64,000 bases of DNA from Seminavis robusta (GCA_903772945.1 CAICTM010000190.1:31008-95007); one strand, 5' to 3'; shown: positions 38,799 to 51,676, counted from the stretch's first letter. Made by a program: numbers and translations. Notes: generated by a model from the sequence alone, not told the origin.

Positions 38799-40326
38799 TC
38801 ATTCGATTGGCATGGAACAGGGAGAAGTGACGCGATCAGCGTTATACTCTTCATCATAGTATGCATTTTTGGGCAGAGCTTTCGGATAATCAAGCCACTC
38901 AAAGCCTATGGGAATGCGCTGCATTGTTTGGCGCCACGATTTTTGGAAATGCGGAAGGAGTTCCAAAGCACACCTGTCATTCTTGGATTCTCCAAACATA
39001 CTGTTAATTCGGAGGGGTGCTAGCTTGTCAACAATCATGGCATCTCTTGTCCAGTTGTCAGGCTGGGTGAAGGGAATTCGAACACGTGTTATCCCCTTCT
39101 TGGCAAGCTCCGCAGAAATCCAAATATCGTCTGTTCCAAAGCAATTGCTGGGAATGTTCTTGATTGATTCAAGTGAGAAAAAATCCCTTCGAAAGATTGC
39201 TCCTTGAAATGCTTCCAGTATGTCCACGGCGGCCAACTGCTTCTTCCACTGCCTTGTGTAATAATGACAGGCAGAACGCACTCGAACACCCGTGGACGAG
39301 AAGTGATCTGTGTCAATCATTTGCCCTGCATTGGCAAAGGCAATGTATGGTGCCTTAAGGTGTTGGTGCACAAGTGATTCAACAAAATCTGGTGGATAGA
39401 TGTATTCATCATCCACATTGATTATCAGAGTGTCTGGATCCGTTTCTTTTTCTAGCGTTGGTATGAGTTTGGTCGCGGGACCATAATCTTCGCAGTCCAT
39501 GTTGAGGGTCAACCACGAGAGCTTTTGAAGAGCTTTTGGAACAACATACTCTTGATTGAATCGCTTGGAATACTGCGGAACATTGAGGTATATCGCGTCC
39601 GGTACCCGAGATTGCCGTTCGAGACTGAGCAATACCGGAAATATGCCCACAATGCGGGGAGGAGTCGTTGTCAAAGAAACAACCACACGGCGCTTTGCTG
39701 GTTGTGGCTGATGATCATGTGGCAATGACGTTGTAGTGATACTGTCATGGCTACCCGTGTAGCCTTCCTCATCCTCTCGGGATGTCATCAGGAGCACTCT
39801 CCCCAGCACATTGTACACATGGAGTAAGTGTTGCTGACAACGATTGTACGTGGCATGTTTATTGTAAGTTTCATCAAGGTACTTCACCCCTGCAAAATGC
39901 AAGAGGCCTGGTCGTTTGTGGGAATACTTGCGCATGAAGCCTTGATCTTGTTTTGTCGCAACACCACGTAGTACGTCTTCAGTAGCCCGCGTAGCATGAT
40001 CAGCACTACTGTCCAACAAGCCTTCTATGAGGGGACTGTAATCCCAGTCTCGTGCCAAGAATTGTGGCACTGGAGAAATGATTCCACAAATCTCTGACTC
40101 GTAGTCAAGTGTGATCTTGTTAGGGTTGTGCTGCCAAAATTTGACCAGGGCTGCCTGATCATCAACCCTGTGTTCTTTCATGTAAGGCAAGACCCATTTA
40201 AAGATAGACACAAGTGTTTGGGGTGTCCCGAGTATGACACCAGCGTTGAGGTATCGGAATTTGTTTTTCCGGGATGGTGCTTGTTGATCAACAAACTGTT
40301 TGGCTGCCATATCTGTTTTACAATAT
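38511..40326. repeat. Segmental duplication, truncated copy
   Basis: Direct copy of 18675-20496, about 19.8 kb away. It ends at the shared caatat, after which the sequence is unrelated. Confidence 0.9.
38799..40310 (-). pseudogene. 5'-truncated copy of the two-domain glycosyltransferase
   Basis: 503 codons that correspond one-for-one to residues 260-762 of the protein at 18969-21257. The membrane anchor and most of the first transferase domain are missing, while the entire second domain remains open, with VDDEYIYPPD and GTDDIWISAEL intact. Many substitutions are scattered (for example DVLRGVATKQ against YVLHGFATKQ), but no stop or frameshift. Without the anchor the product would be a soluble cytosolic fragment. 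The reading frame continues upstream for about 20 codons of unrelated sequence (ending TTQWAYEYCKTD) before a stop. It is most likely a pseudogene, or else a young chimera under constraint. Confidence 0.8.
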
Positions 40327-42680
40327 TCATATGCCCACTGGGTCGTCTCCGTTTCCAGAAATAAGGTTGAGGATTACCAGCAATAAACCTCATTGACCGC
40401 CGCAAAAATGGTGAAATTCGTGAAGTTGGTGACGGTTGAATTCATCGCCAAAATTGTCACAATACTAGTAGCGCTTCGGCGTGCTCAACAACACCAACAG
40501 TGAGTGGATTGTAGTGGCAGGTTGCGTCAGAACTGCTGCTGTTGTTGTTGTTGTTGTTGACTGCTTGCAAAGGAAGTGAATTTTCGAGCGTTTTCTCAAT
40601 GGGGGTTCCTCGTGCTTTTTACTAGTAAAATATTTTTACGAAATTGAGGTGCGGCGAAAAAAAGCCACAATGGCGACAGAATGGCAACTGTAGCGTCGCG
40701 GTAAGACGAACGATTCGTCGCTCCCATAGATCGAACTCTTGCTGGTAGACCGAACTCTTGCTCCGGTAGATCGAACTCTGCATAGAGTAGTAGCCGTTTG
40801 TTGCAGCGCTGCAGCCGTCGTCGCTCCATGGAAGAGAAGGCGTCATGGTCGCTTCTTCGCCGTGAAGAGGAGCCATCCAACGTGGAAGAAATCGACCTTG
40901 ATCCGTCGCTCGACTCGCTGTCGCTACCGCTGCTTCCAGTCTATCCAAACAAGAGGACCCTGTCATGGCGGTGGCGTTTTCAAGACGAGTAGCCGCCATC
41001 GCCGCTGCCGAGAGGAGTTAACGCCATCTTGATAGAGTAAAAATAGAGTAAAGGAATCGCAATAATGAACGAAAGAGGATACGAGTGGCTTTCATGTTTA
41101 TCAGTCGGTGGCCATCCCTCGTTGATCCTCTCTTAACGGATCATGTGTGTTGTCAACGAGGTTAGTGGGAATGAATGAACAAAAGCCACGTCCACAGCTG
41201 CAACACCATTTTTCCACATTCTGAGACAATTCCTATGGCTATTTGTTGCTTCAGAAGATGGAAAATTGAACTTGTTGCTAGTCTATTGGTTGTTGTCTAA
41301 CCGAAGGTTAAGAGAAGGAAAACGCAACCTGACTGACTCTCCGTCGCACGAAACAACCTCAGTCGAAGCAGTCAGTCGAAGCAGCCATAGATTCAACCAT
41401 CGAAAACAAGCGAAAGCTATGCCCTTTTCTTTCCTCTCCTCTCCGAAGCGACCATGGCGCCTCTACTACTAATGCAACAGTCGGCTCCGTAGTCGCAGCA
41501 AGCCGCCGGCTCCTTGCGACTCACTCTGTCATGGTCGACGATCGGAGCGCTCATCCCTTTCTTTTTGCTTCGCCCCGAAACCGAAACCGCTTCCTCGCTC
41601 GAGCTCATTCATGCGAAACTTGTGTGAAAAGCGAGGCGACTTTCATGTGCATGTACATGCGTTGACTGTATCCCGTCAATACAATACTAGTCAAATACGT
41701 AGACTTCTACAGAGGCCTCTAAGTATTGCACGCCGGGTATAATTCAAACCTCTGCCCCCAACAGTACCCTTACCCCTAAAGCAAGTCGTCTCCGGGAGAC
41801 GAAATTGCATGCCCAAAACGAAGAGTGTGCGTGGGAACAACGGTACCGTACCCAGAGGAGACCTCTAGGTTACTGTAGATTTTGATTTGGGTGTGGTGGG
41901 TGGCTAGCCATGCTAGAGACCGTTGCAGTTGAGGTGATTATGGAGCCAGCAATCAGTGCTCGGTGAGTACCGGTAGCAAGTTGTACCCCAATCAAGGTTC
42001 CTCGTCATCGCATACTGACAAGAGAGCTATCTCGGGCAAATGGCCTTCCTCGTGCATTCAGTACAGACAATCATGTACCAGAAAGAAATACTAAGGAGAT
42101 ACATTAAGGAGCGAGGGGGGGCTAAGCTAGGCAGAGCATGTATGATTCTTTGGATCTAGCAAGTTGATGCACGGTAGTATCCCGTAGTCTACTGGCTAGC
42201 TACAGACTTCCCCCGTGGTTTCAAGCCGGGTCACTGTCTCCTGTTCCCGTCCCCCCCAGTTGAGATGCTTGAAAGCAAGGCAACCAGAGCACTGAGAGCG
42301 TACCGTTACAAGGACTATGTGATCTCTAAGGAAATGTCTAATAAAACGTTACCAGAGAACAGGAGCACAGTGAGTTGCCTATTCGAATAATTCAATCGGA
42401 ATCGCCAAGGCGTCTTGGTTTCAGAAACCGGCACTGTCTCCTGCATCCTTTGAGGAGCAAACTATGCGTTCACGACTTTGCCAGCTCGAAATGCTTCAGC
42501 AGATGGCGTTCTTCCTTCGAGGAGACTCTCTCTTTTTTGAAAGAGCTCAAGAACCCAGAAGGAAACGGGGCGTGCGATGTTCGACAACATCATGCAACGA
42601 TTGTCATTCTCGGGCTCGCAACTGGCACGCTGTCGCAAGAAGCAAGACTCGGCAAGAGAACCACTGGAACCAAAAACGAT
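40327..42680. other. Intergenic, no gene recognised
   Basis: 2.3 kb between the truncated glycosyltransferase copy and the myosin 3' end. Short frames lack domains. A degenerate tandem of a tagatcgaactcttgct-like unit occurs at about 40725-40790, a (GTT)n run at about 40538-40558, and a small palindrome CGTCTCC/GGGAGACG near 41789. Confidence 0.5.
40725..40790. repeat. Short tandem repeat, about 20-bp unit
   Basis: Three imperfect units of tagatcgaactcttgct-like sequence occur in a row. Confidence 0.7.
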
Positions 42681-45600
42681 TCAGTCTTCGTTCAAAAACT
42701 TCTTCACCCAGGCACCATTCCTTTCGACCCACTTGAAGTCTCCTGAGGGACCCTTCTTCATGGCGTCGGCAATGCTCACTGGGTTCTTTGAAGCAACCTT
42801 ACCAGCAACCAATTCGCGCTCTCCCTCGCGCAGCAAAAGCTCACCCGTTCCAGCAAAGTTGGCAGCGATGTCAGACATGGACTTTTCGTTTTGAGCCCTT
42901 AGTTCTGCCTCTTCGCGTAATCTCTTCTCGCGGTCGTTCAAAAAGTCGTTCTTTTGTCGTTCAAGCAGAGGGACGTACTCGGCCCACTTGATCCGTACCA
43001 GATATCCACGGAATGTCGCGTTGAGCAGAAGGGCGGCTTTGCCCTGCTCATGGCCACGCTGCCGTTCCAGCCCTTCGAATTCGCGTTGCCGCAAGAAGAC
43101 CTTGGTCTTGCCCATTTGCATCCCCAATTTGACAAAGCGAGGTCCGTCGCCTCCGTCTTTCTTTTCCGACGCCTCGAGGTGCTGCAGTTTTTCAAACAGA
43201 GCATCAATCAGCTTTCGGCAGACATCGCCAACGTCCGATGATGACGCAATGGCTTTCTTTTGCCATTCCCTCCAAACAAGAGGACGATACCGCCGAACAA
43301 ACTCCACATGCGGATAGTGTTGTGTAAAGCCCGCTCGAGCGACGCGGACGGCTTCCAAGACACCTCCACATCGCAGCTGCTCTGCTACGATGGGAATTTC
43401 AAAGCGATTTGGTACCAAGAGATCGTTTGGTTTTAGACAACGAATGTAACACGGCGTTGTCTTTTCAATCTTGACGCGAAGATCTTTCAATTGATCTCGG
43501 AACTGACCACCCACCGTTCGTGCTAATTGTTTGCGGCCCTTTCCGCCGCCGTTATTGCTGGTGCCATCCGACACGTTGACGCTGCCTTCGATAATCTCGG
43601 CCAGCTCTCGGACAAACTCGTTGGGGCTCTTGCGCAAAAACTCGGTGGATTCCTTGGGCAACTCATCCCGGTTCTTTTCGACGAATCCATCGGCCGTGTA
43701 TTCGACGGGACCAGCATAATGGTGAATGGTGAACATGAGCATGGCCGTTTGCTTTTTGTTGGCTGTAAAGACGGAAGAAGTGGTGCAGTTTTTGTAGAGT
43801 GTGTCGCAAAAGACTCGGTCGGTGGTTCCAGGCGCGCGGCACATGTCATCCAGGATGCCGATAATGCCCGATTTTCGTTCAATCAGGTCCAAGACATCCT
43901 GATTCTCGGCAAAGTCGATGAAATCCCATTTGATCCCTTCCTTTTCATACTCCTTTTGTTCATTCTTCAGAATGAACGACGAGAACTGCATCTGGAGTGT
44001 CTCGTTGCAATAGTTGATGCACTACAAACAAGAACAAGGCAAAGAGTGAGCACACCTCCCACCAGCACTTTCCATATGGCAAAAGCATCCGGAACCATTC
44101 TGAGTTCCTTTACGTACCAACTGTTCAAACGAGTTGACGGTAAAGGACTCGAATCCAAAGATATCCAAAATCCCAATAAAACACGCCGGTACATGCATGG
44201 GATCGTCCTCCTCCTCGATTACAAATTCGTCTTCTTCTTCTTCTTCTCCTTCTTCTGTGGGTTCTGCTGACTTGGTTGGTTTCTTTTTATAGGATATCGA
44301 TTGATTGATGCGCCGCACCAACGACGTAAAGAGGGCGCCGTACAATGCCTTGAGCAAGGCTTCAAATCCGTGTTCTGTCTTTTCTTTACTCAATGATTTG
44401 CGCACGACATTGTCCCTCACGGTAATGGAATAGTAACAGAGCGACTGTGTCATATCCTCGGGTGTCACTTCCAACAATTGACAGACCGCTTCCAAATGCG
44501 GATTGCTTTGATCGACGGCCGATTCGCCAGTGCCATCCACTTCCATCCATGTCAGATTGGACGAATGCAAAATGGCGGCCGTGACATTGAAAATATCTTT
44601 TTGTGTTTCCGCCGAAAAGTGCATGATATGCATGGCCCGTCGCAATTCGCGATACGTATCACTGTCGGGAACTCCATCGCGTCTGTCGAATGTATTGGAG
44701 GACGCACAAATTTTGAAATCGGCGGGCGTTTGCTTCGATGTGAAATGATACGTTTTGAGTTCGCGAAAATCCATGCCGCCACTCAAGAATTCATAGAATA
44801 TATGATAATTGCGTTCGCCAGGAGTCTGTGTCAGAATGCGGACTTTTTCTAACAAGTATGTTTCAATTTCGGCACCAATCAGTTTGCCATAGCGAGTGAA
44901 TTGCATTTGAATGAATTTTCCAAAGCGACTGGAATTGTCATTGCGAATGGTGCGGGCATTGCCAAACGACTCCAAAATAGGATTGCTCTGTAATACCTTG
45001 TTTTCAATGGAATCGGTTTGATTGCTCAGTGTCGAGGCGGTCGCCAAACTTCCACGGCGTTTGGATGCCGAACTAGTTCCCATGGGCACATAGAGAGACG
45101 GTTGTGTCTTGACGGCAAATGTATGTCCTCGCAATGCGAGTGGATCGGTAATGGTGCGACCAATGGCACCACTGCCGCCTTTTTTTTTGCCATCTTTTTT
45201 GGTCAATGTCAAATAGGAGGGCGTCCCTGCTTTGGCATAAAAGTCGGCCAATCGTTGCGACAATGCCGCCAAATACTTCATGGCAAATTTCATCGTGACA
45301 GTCTTTCCAGCACCACTTTCGCCACTGACGAGAATGCTCTGATTGCAATCGAACTGTTCTTGCGATTGATTGGCCGCCGTGGCCATTTCCAATTTGCGCA
45401 TCATGCCTCGAAACGTAGCATCCGCAACGGCATAGACATGGGGCGGTAGTTCTTCGTCGGTATTGGATTCGGCATGATGCCAGTACTGTCGCATCGTGGC
45501 ATCATCGTAGAGACCATGAATGGTTTGAAACGGATTGAGCGCCAGCAATACAGGGCCCGTGTTGGTATAGATTTTTTCTTGATGATACCGATGGACCAGA

Positions 45601-46214
45601 CATTCCACGACACTGGCTTCGTGGAGATGCGTCAAGGAAATCAAATCGGCGGGACACAACAATTGTCCGTGTTGTTTGTCGCGCGGATACGAATTGGCCG
45701 GTAATACGCGACGCGTTCGCAACGCATCGGCTGGTAGTTGCAACAAATGGGCATCGCCGGCCAATTCGTGGCCCGTGGCGCCATCGACCAATCGAATCGT
45801 CAGTCCTTCTGTCGCACTGTTTTCGAGCATGACACCCAATTTCCACCGCCATGGTGCTGCCGCTCGAACAATCACGGGGGCATCCACACTACTACTACCT
45901 GTACTACTAGCTGTACTACTCGACTTGCCACTTCCAAACGCTCGTCGACTACTTGCACCCATGGGACTCTTGGGGGCAATGTCACTCGTCGCTGTACTCT
46001 TGGGGCTCAATGGGGCGGCATCTGGCTGCTTTTTGGAAAAGACGCGACGACTACTCCCACTGCCCATACTTCCATCCATCATCTTGGTGTCATCTTCCAT
46101 CTTGACCCACACGCGATTGCTGTCCGTGGCCTTCTTCTTGCTACTAGTAGTAGCAGTCTGACCACTGTTCATACTGCTTCTACTGCTAGCAGTAGCTGTA
46201 GTAGAGACCACCAT
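42681..46214 (-). CDS. Unconventional myosin heavy chain, two exons
   Basis: 1145 residues from exons 46214-44118 and 44021-42681. The 96-nt intron (GTACGT...TTGTAG, phase 0) lies right after the switch II region. It is an actin-based motor. The P-loop GESGAGKT is at residues 298-305, switch I is within LESFGNARTIRNDNSSRFGKF, and switch II is DIFGFE at 684-689. Exon 2 continues with CINYCNETLQ, the actin-binding HHYAGPVEY and TTPCYIRCLKPN, and the converter region GKTKVFLRQRE. One IQ-like motif follows at about 1025-1047 (AALLLNATFRGYLVRIKW). The tail is short, with a charged helix (about 1050-1090) and no MyTH4, FERM or long coiled coil. The N-terminal 130 residues are Ser/Thr-rich and disordered. 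Stramenopile myosins form their own classes; the class here is not assigned. Confidence 0.92.
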
Positions 46215-46759
46215 TGTTGTGTTGTGTTTATAAATAGATAAAGACAGACTTGGTACTATACTGTATCACTTCTATCACCTCTACTGTCCCAGAAGAAGAC
46301 AGAAGAAAAAGTATGCAAGTGATCTTGCAAGCAAGAGCAGAGCAAGTTTAAAAGTGATGGATCTGAAAAAGATATGCAGAACTGCATGGTCGCGCCAAAA
46401 ACCAAGATCGCTCAAAGTCACATTTAGACAGGTAGATGTAGTTAATATAGGGTTAGCGATATTATTTGATAATACTCTACATGTATTTGAATGATCAATC
46501 ACATAACGTTATTACCGCATCTCCCTTGAACTTCAAAGCTGGCACTTGCGAAAGTCGAGTGAGTCATGGATACTCTTGACTGCGATGCTGAACAACATTC
46601 CCCTTCCAACAAAAACTGAGCATTTGACAGCTCAGCGGGCTAAATTCAGCTCAAAGAGCAGCCGCCAAGATCCCATTGCCGATTTGCATGCAAGCCAGAT
46701 ACAGTGCCGCAAACACTCCTCTTTATCGTAAAAACAGAACGAGTAGTACAATTAATAAA
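46215..46759. promoter_or_regulatory. Probable bidirectional promoter, myosin and VPS29
   Basis: 545 bp separate two divergent start codons. No gene fits, so promoter elements for both are expected here. No specific motif is certain. Confidence 0.45.
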
Positions 46760-47467
46760 ATGGCAGGCTTTGGTGAACTGGTGCTGGTAATGGGAGATTG
46801 CCATGTCCCTTATCGAGCGTCCGTGGTGCCCGAAAAATTCAAACGGTAAGGTCTAGCTAGCTAGTGATTGGGTAGCACGGTGGTAGGTATTGTATGATAC
46901 AATATGCAATATTACTCACTGTTTCCTGTGTCTTTTATTTCTTTCTTATATGATGATGACAGCATGCTGGTTCCCAACAAGATGCAACACGTGGTTTGTA
47001 CGGGCAACATTGACGCGGAGCAATACGACGAATTGCGGGCATTGGCACCGAATGTGCATGTCGTGGCGGGGGATTTCGATATCCACACTAGTTTCCCCGA
47101 AACGTCCGTCTTGCAAGTGGGTCAATTCCGCATTGGCGTCGTTCACGGACATCAGATTCTGCCGCCGCACAGTCAACATGCACTGGCACGAATGCGACGC
47201 AAACTCAATGTCGATATTCTCGTGTATGGACATTCGCATCAAAATCAAGTCACTTGTCACGATGGATATTATCACATTAATCCGGGATCCATGACCGGAG
47301 CGCATTCCGTCGTCGTCGCTCCTCACAACGTATCGCCCTCGTTCATTTTGTTGGCCGTCAAGGAAAATACCGCCGTTTGTTATGTTTACGAATACAACAA
47401 TAAAAATGGACAGGTCGATGTGTCCAAAACTGATTTTACCAAAAAGACCGTCGAGCCGGGAATGTAA
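46760..47467 (+). CDS. VPS29: VPS29, retromer subunit with phosphodiesterase fold (two exons)
   Basis: 196 residues from exons 46760-46845 and 46963-47467. The 117-nt intron (GTAAGG...GACAG) splits an Arg codon. Retromer returns receptors from endosomes to the Golgi, and VPS29 joins VPS35. The calcineurin-like metallophosphoesterase pattern is complete in order: GDCHVPYR (Asp13, His15), CTGN, GDFD, IGVVHGHQILP, and GHSHQNQVTCHDGYYHINPGSMTGA. The length compares with about 182 residues in animals. The exon junction reconstitutes FKRMLVPNKMQHVVCTGN, which matches the family closely. The His after GDC is kept, as in other VPS29 proteins that have low or no catalytic activity. Confidence 0.95.
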
Positions 47468-49192
47468 TTACCGTACGAAGAAATGAACACCCAACAATCT
47501 ATGTGCAGAATTTGGAAACAAACGTCGTTGCCAAGTGGATCTGTAAGATTATTAAATAGTCACCTTGGTAGAGAAACCGTATCGGTGACTCCTTATTACT
47601 AGAGCCCGGTATTATAATTAGGTTACCAAAACTCTGTGTACTGGCTTGTTTTGTTTTGAGCTTTCGAGTAATGGTTGACCTCCAGCTTCATTTTTAGTTA
47701 GAATTAATAAGCAAGTTTGATGTCATCCAATGTCGTCGCCAGCAACCGACGTGGAGGCAAGTTATGATCTTTGTGGTGCTACGGTACGGTACGCGCTGAA
47801 TACGCAATCTTGATCGTTTTTGCCTCTCTGTGCGTGGTTGCATACGTATTTATTCGTATTGGCCATTCAACCAGCATCGGTTCCATGATACCATGGCGGC
47901 TGCATGCATGCATATTATGCAAACCATCGTGCTCTTCTTCAGTGAGTGTACCGGTACGGTAACGAGGGAGCAAAAAGAGAACTAGGTGGCTACGGTGTAC
48001 TGTACCAAGTAGCTAGCGAGAATGCAGGGACTGCTGGTCTGTGAATGCATGGTAGCGTACCCAACAAGCAACTCCCACATTCTCCTTTCTACCTGACCAA
48101 ACCAAGGTATTTGCTTCTTGACTTGCTGGATCACGACCCAAGTGGCTTTATAACTTGGCTCCATTGGCTTGGCTTGGTTTGGTTTGGTTTGGTTTGGTTT
48201 GGTTGATTCTTGTCTTGGATGATGTTTTGTTTGGCAACCGACGAAAATTATCTATCTAGCCAACTACCGATAGTCGAGTTTATTCCGCCGCACCGATCCT
48301 GTGCTCTCGCCATCACCCGCGGTCTGGCGGTACGCAGCAACCAGCCTGCATTTGCTTGTAGTAGTCCAGTCATCCCTCCATTCTTGGTGCTGGTGACGTT
48401 GAAGCACACTGTTGTCTAGGCTGTGTCCCTACCGGTAGCTAGCCGGCAGACGCTTCACACAATTGCTCCCTTGCTTGCACCAGGTACTGCTGGTTCGTTG
48501 CTGTTGATTCCTCTTTCCACTCTGGTAACCCAGGCGCTAGCAGGAAGCATCGAGAAGGCTCCTTCACAAAGATATCAACAAATAATGTGCTCTAATGTAA
48601 ATTGCTTGAGAGTTGTTGGCTATTGCTTTGTCGCTAAGAGCACATGGATCCTACCATACGGCACTCTTGCAGGATACATTGGAGCTGTGGTCTGGAGGCT
48701 GTCTACATGGCCTAGGCAGAGGGCTCTTGCTCGTTCCATGAGAGATACACTTATCTCATGCTATCCTACCTATATGTACAGGCCACTCAGTCCCATCCAA
48801 AGAAGATCTAAACCAGTACAACCAAGATTGGCGTGGCCGAGCCGCAACGAAAATGTGGGCGATGGAGACCGGTCAACTGAGTCGCGGCAGATTAGACAAT
48901 GAAACATGCAAGAACTTCAACACTTTCTGAAATACATACTATAATAGTAAGTACAACCGATGTCACAGAACAGAAAGAGGCACCAAGTAAGAACTCCTCA
49001 AGAACAGCTTCGTTTTCACCGCTGGAAACTGAAAGAGCGCAAGAGGGATCAAACTCATCTTGGGCACGACCAGCGTTTCACTTGGTGGATATGCTCACAA
49101 GTGAGCATCGAAAGGCAAGATACAAGATGACCCTCTGTCCCAAACCAAGCTCAAAACTTTACAAACCCATCAAATTATAAAACAGAACAACC
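47468..49192. other. Intergenic, no gene recognised
   Basis: Contains a TTGG(C/T)-type run at about 48168-48205 and scattered ACCGGT/GCTAGC motifs. Two frames of 159 and 93 codons (48423-48902, 48899-49180) lack domains and are not supported. Confidence 0.5.
48168..48205. repeat. (TTTGG)n short tandem repeat
   Basis: About seven copies of ttggc or ttggt pentamers in a row. Confidence 0.85.
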
Positions 49193-50352
49193 ATGAAATC
49201 CTCTCAAGGAAGAAACCTCAGCTTTCATGAATACTTTGACATTGCCGCCGAGATGAAGCGGACATTGATTGTCAAGGACCGAAAACACAAATTTCGAATG
49301 TACGGCCGATGCTTTGTTGGTAAGGAAGCCGTAACCTTTCTAAAGAGCTACATGGGCTTTGAGCATCGACCCCAAGCCGTGCAATTCGGCATTGAGTTAA
49401 ACCGAAGAGTACAGTGCTGGCAACCTGTGACAAGCGGGGGTGGCAGTAAGAAACAAGAGCTCAAGGATGCCAAGATTTTCTTTCGCTTCACGGATTTTGA
49501 ATCTAAACGAGGCTCCTCGGCCGTAGCTACGTTAGAAGACATTGCTCAAGCTTTTCGGCTAGGCATGCCTGTGGCAGACAGGACCTATCGGTTCAGGACA
49601 TACAAGAAGTGCTTCACGGGAAGGCAGGCCGTAGACTTTTTGATCAAGAGAAAGTATGTCACAACACGATCTGCGGCGGTGGCATTGGGACGATGTCTTC
49701 AATCAGAGTTTAAACTCTTCGATCATGTTCATGGGCAACACGAGCTCAAGGATGAGTAAGTACACGCAGCTAAAAGGAAGGAAGTAGGACGTGAAAAAAC
49801 TTCAAGAATTGGTGGACATTCTAACTCATTCCACTCTCTCTCTCCTTCCACCCCAACAGGAACTTGTTTTACCGCAAGTTGGTCCCTGAAATCGTTAACA
49901 GCCGTGTGTCCTTTCTGTTGGATAACAGGGAAACAGAACGGTTGGTGGAAATGTGGCTCTTGACAATGGGGTCCGTGGCATCTAGTCTATACGTGTACCT
50001 CTTCCAGCCAGAATCCACCGTCATGTTCCTCGTGACAGCGCTGGGAGTGGCTACCACATTGCAACGTTACTTGGCTGGCATTCGAGTGGTTTCCACTCCC
50101 GAAGTATGCAAATCGCCATCTTGCAAGAGCATCTCCAACCTGAAATTGTCTGTGAAGCACGACCGCGACCTTCCGGCTCTCATGCGGGACAATAGCGACA
50201 CCTCAGCCACCTCGAGAGACAGTATGGACTTGTACAACGGTGTCCGAAGTGGCCCAGCTGTTCGCAACAGTGTTGTGGAAATGAAGGGATGGGAGATGGG
50301 CACCTCCAACTACTTTGATGGAGACCTCTCTACTAGTGAATTCGCAGACTAA
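49193..50352 (+). CDS. Membrane protein with two DEP domains, two exons
   Basis: 351 residues from exons 49193-49755 and 49860-50352. The 104-nt intron (GTAAGT...AACAG) splits a Glu codon so that ELKDE continues as NLFYRKL. Two DEP domains are visible. The first (about 20-100) has RKHKFRMYGRCFVGKEAVTFL. The second (about 115-200) has RTYRFRTYKKCFTGRQAVDFLIKRKYVTTRSAAVALGRCLQ and HELKDENLFYR. A hydrophobic stretch at about 225-275 (MWLLTMGSVASSLYVYLF, VMFLVTALGVATTL) gives one or two membrane helices. The Ser/Thr-rich C-terminal tail could be phosphorylated. DEP domains place signalling proteins at membranes or receptors. Fusion with membrane helices and no catalytic domain is unusual and the role is unknown. 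Confidence 0.85.
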
Positions 50353-51676
50353 AGCTGTATGTTGAAACTCCTACACGCCCACCAGGAACCGCAAGAGGGG
50401 CAGCCAAAGACAACACAAACATAGCGGCATCAATCAGGCCACAGGATGCAAGTCCAAGACAAACTGCCCACATAGGCGGGGATAGAGTCGGCTAGGGAAG
50501 GAGTGTCCTTCGAGGAGGGCATTCGATCCAAATGAACCCCCAGGAAACCACTGGCGATAAACCACAAAATGAGGTGCTGACTGCTACAAGACGCAAGTAC
50601 ACGACCTGCAATGCTGGTACAGGTACAGGTAATATCAGAGTATAGAACAAAGAGGCAATCCATAGCAAGCCACCGAATCATCAAAAGGTCTAATAGAATA
50701 GCTAGTTTTAGTTTAATAAAAGGTTCTGATGTGGGGCCTAGGCGTCCAGATGCGGGGCTGTCCTAGAGATGGACCAGGGAAATGAAAGTCCAGGAAAGGT
50801 AGGCGGGAGTCGGTCCTGAATTGGTATGTGAGTTGGAGTAGTTGCCTTCCAGGCCAAGGAGTGGGGCTTGAGATGGACCAGTAGATAGTCCAGTAGCTAC
50901 TGCTGGTGTCGTTCCTGGAGGTGGGCCTGTTGTTCACGTTGTTAATCTTGGGGACCACTTCATTAGTCTCTACTGAAAGCAGTGCTGCTTGAGATCCCCG
51001 CTCAGGAAGGTTCACAGTGTGATTTTCGCGTTTCGTGAGGTGCTTCATCAGTGGCAAGCAGCAGGGGTGTCCCTGACCATTAGGGACTAAATAGCTAGGC
51101 ACTCGAGTCAATGAATTCTAGGTTGCAACCTTGGGTTGCTCCGGGCTCCAACTGGTGCGCCAGAGCCTCTAAGCCTCCATTCGGGCTGGTAGCAGGAGGA
51201 TGCTGGGGCCCCAGTTTAGTCATCTAGTTTGCGGTGGGAGACTAGATTGCCAAGGTTGGGTGGCCTGCTGTAGGCAACAATCATTCACTGGATGTTGGGC
51301 TGTTTCTTGGATACAGGTTCTTCGTGGGATGGGTCCTGAAATAGGTGGTACTGTGTTTGGGCTGGTGAGGCGCCTCCGCAACCGCGCCTGCATACCAGAC
51401 ATAGTCTAACGCGGTGTGGATGGAGGAGAAAGCACGCGATCAAACCTTTCTGCATGCAAGGTTTCGGACGCGATCGGGATCCATGTTCCAAGAATGAAGA
51501 CTTAGGTTGGCATGCCTCACCCTCAAGATACGCACAAGAGCTAGCACAAGATACTGTGCTGCAACCCTCGACACAACGCCCTCCTCCACCTTCTTAGTCT
51601 CCGTGCTCACAAAACCACAACGAAGCAACGCTACTCACCAACAATCAAACGTCGCATTAGATCACACACAACCACA
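50353..51676. other. Intergenic, no gene recognised
   Basis: 1.3 kb before the lipase. A minus-strand frame at 50713-51111 (132 codons) is low in domain signal and may be part of a decayed repeat, but no match was recognised. Confidence 0.5.

Noticed and set aside
40596-41032. Overlapping frames on both strands (up to 125 codons)
   Set aside because: No domains, opposing frames conflict, and a short tandem repeat explains part of the openness.
43527-44270. 247-codon plus-strand frame
   Set aside because: Opposite the myosin motor domain and spanning its intron; no features of its own.
48423-49180. Two plus-strand frames of 159 and 93 codons before the DEP gene
   Set aside because: No recognisable domain, signal or splice continuity into the DEP gene.
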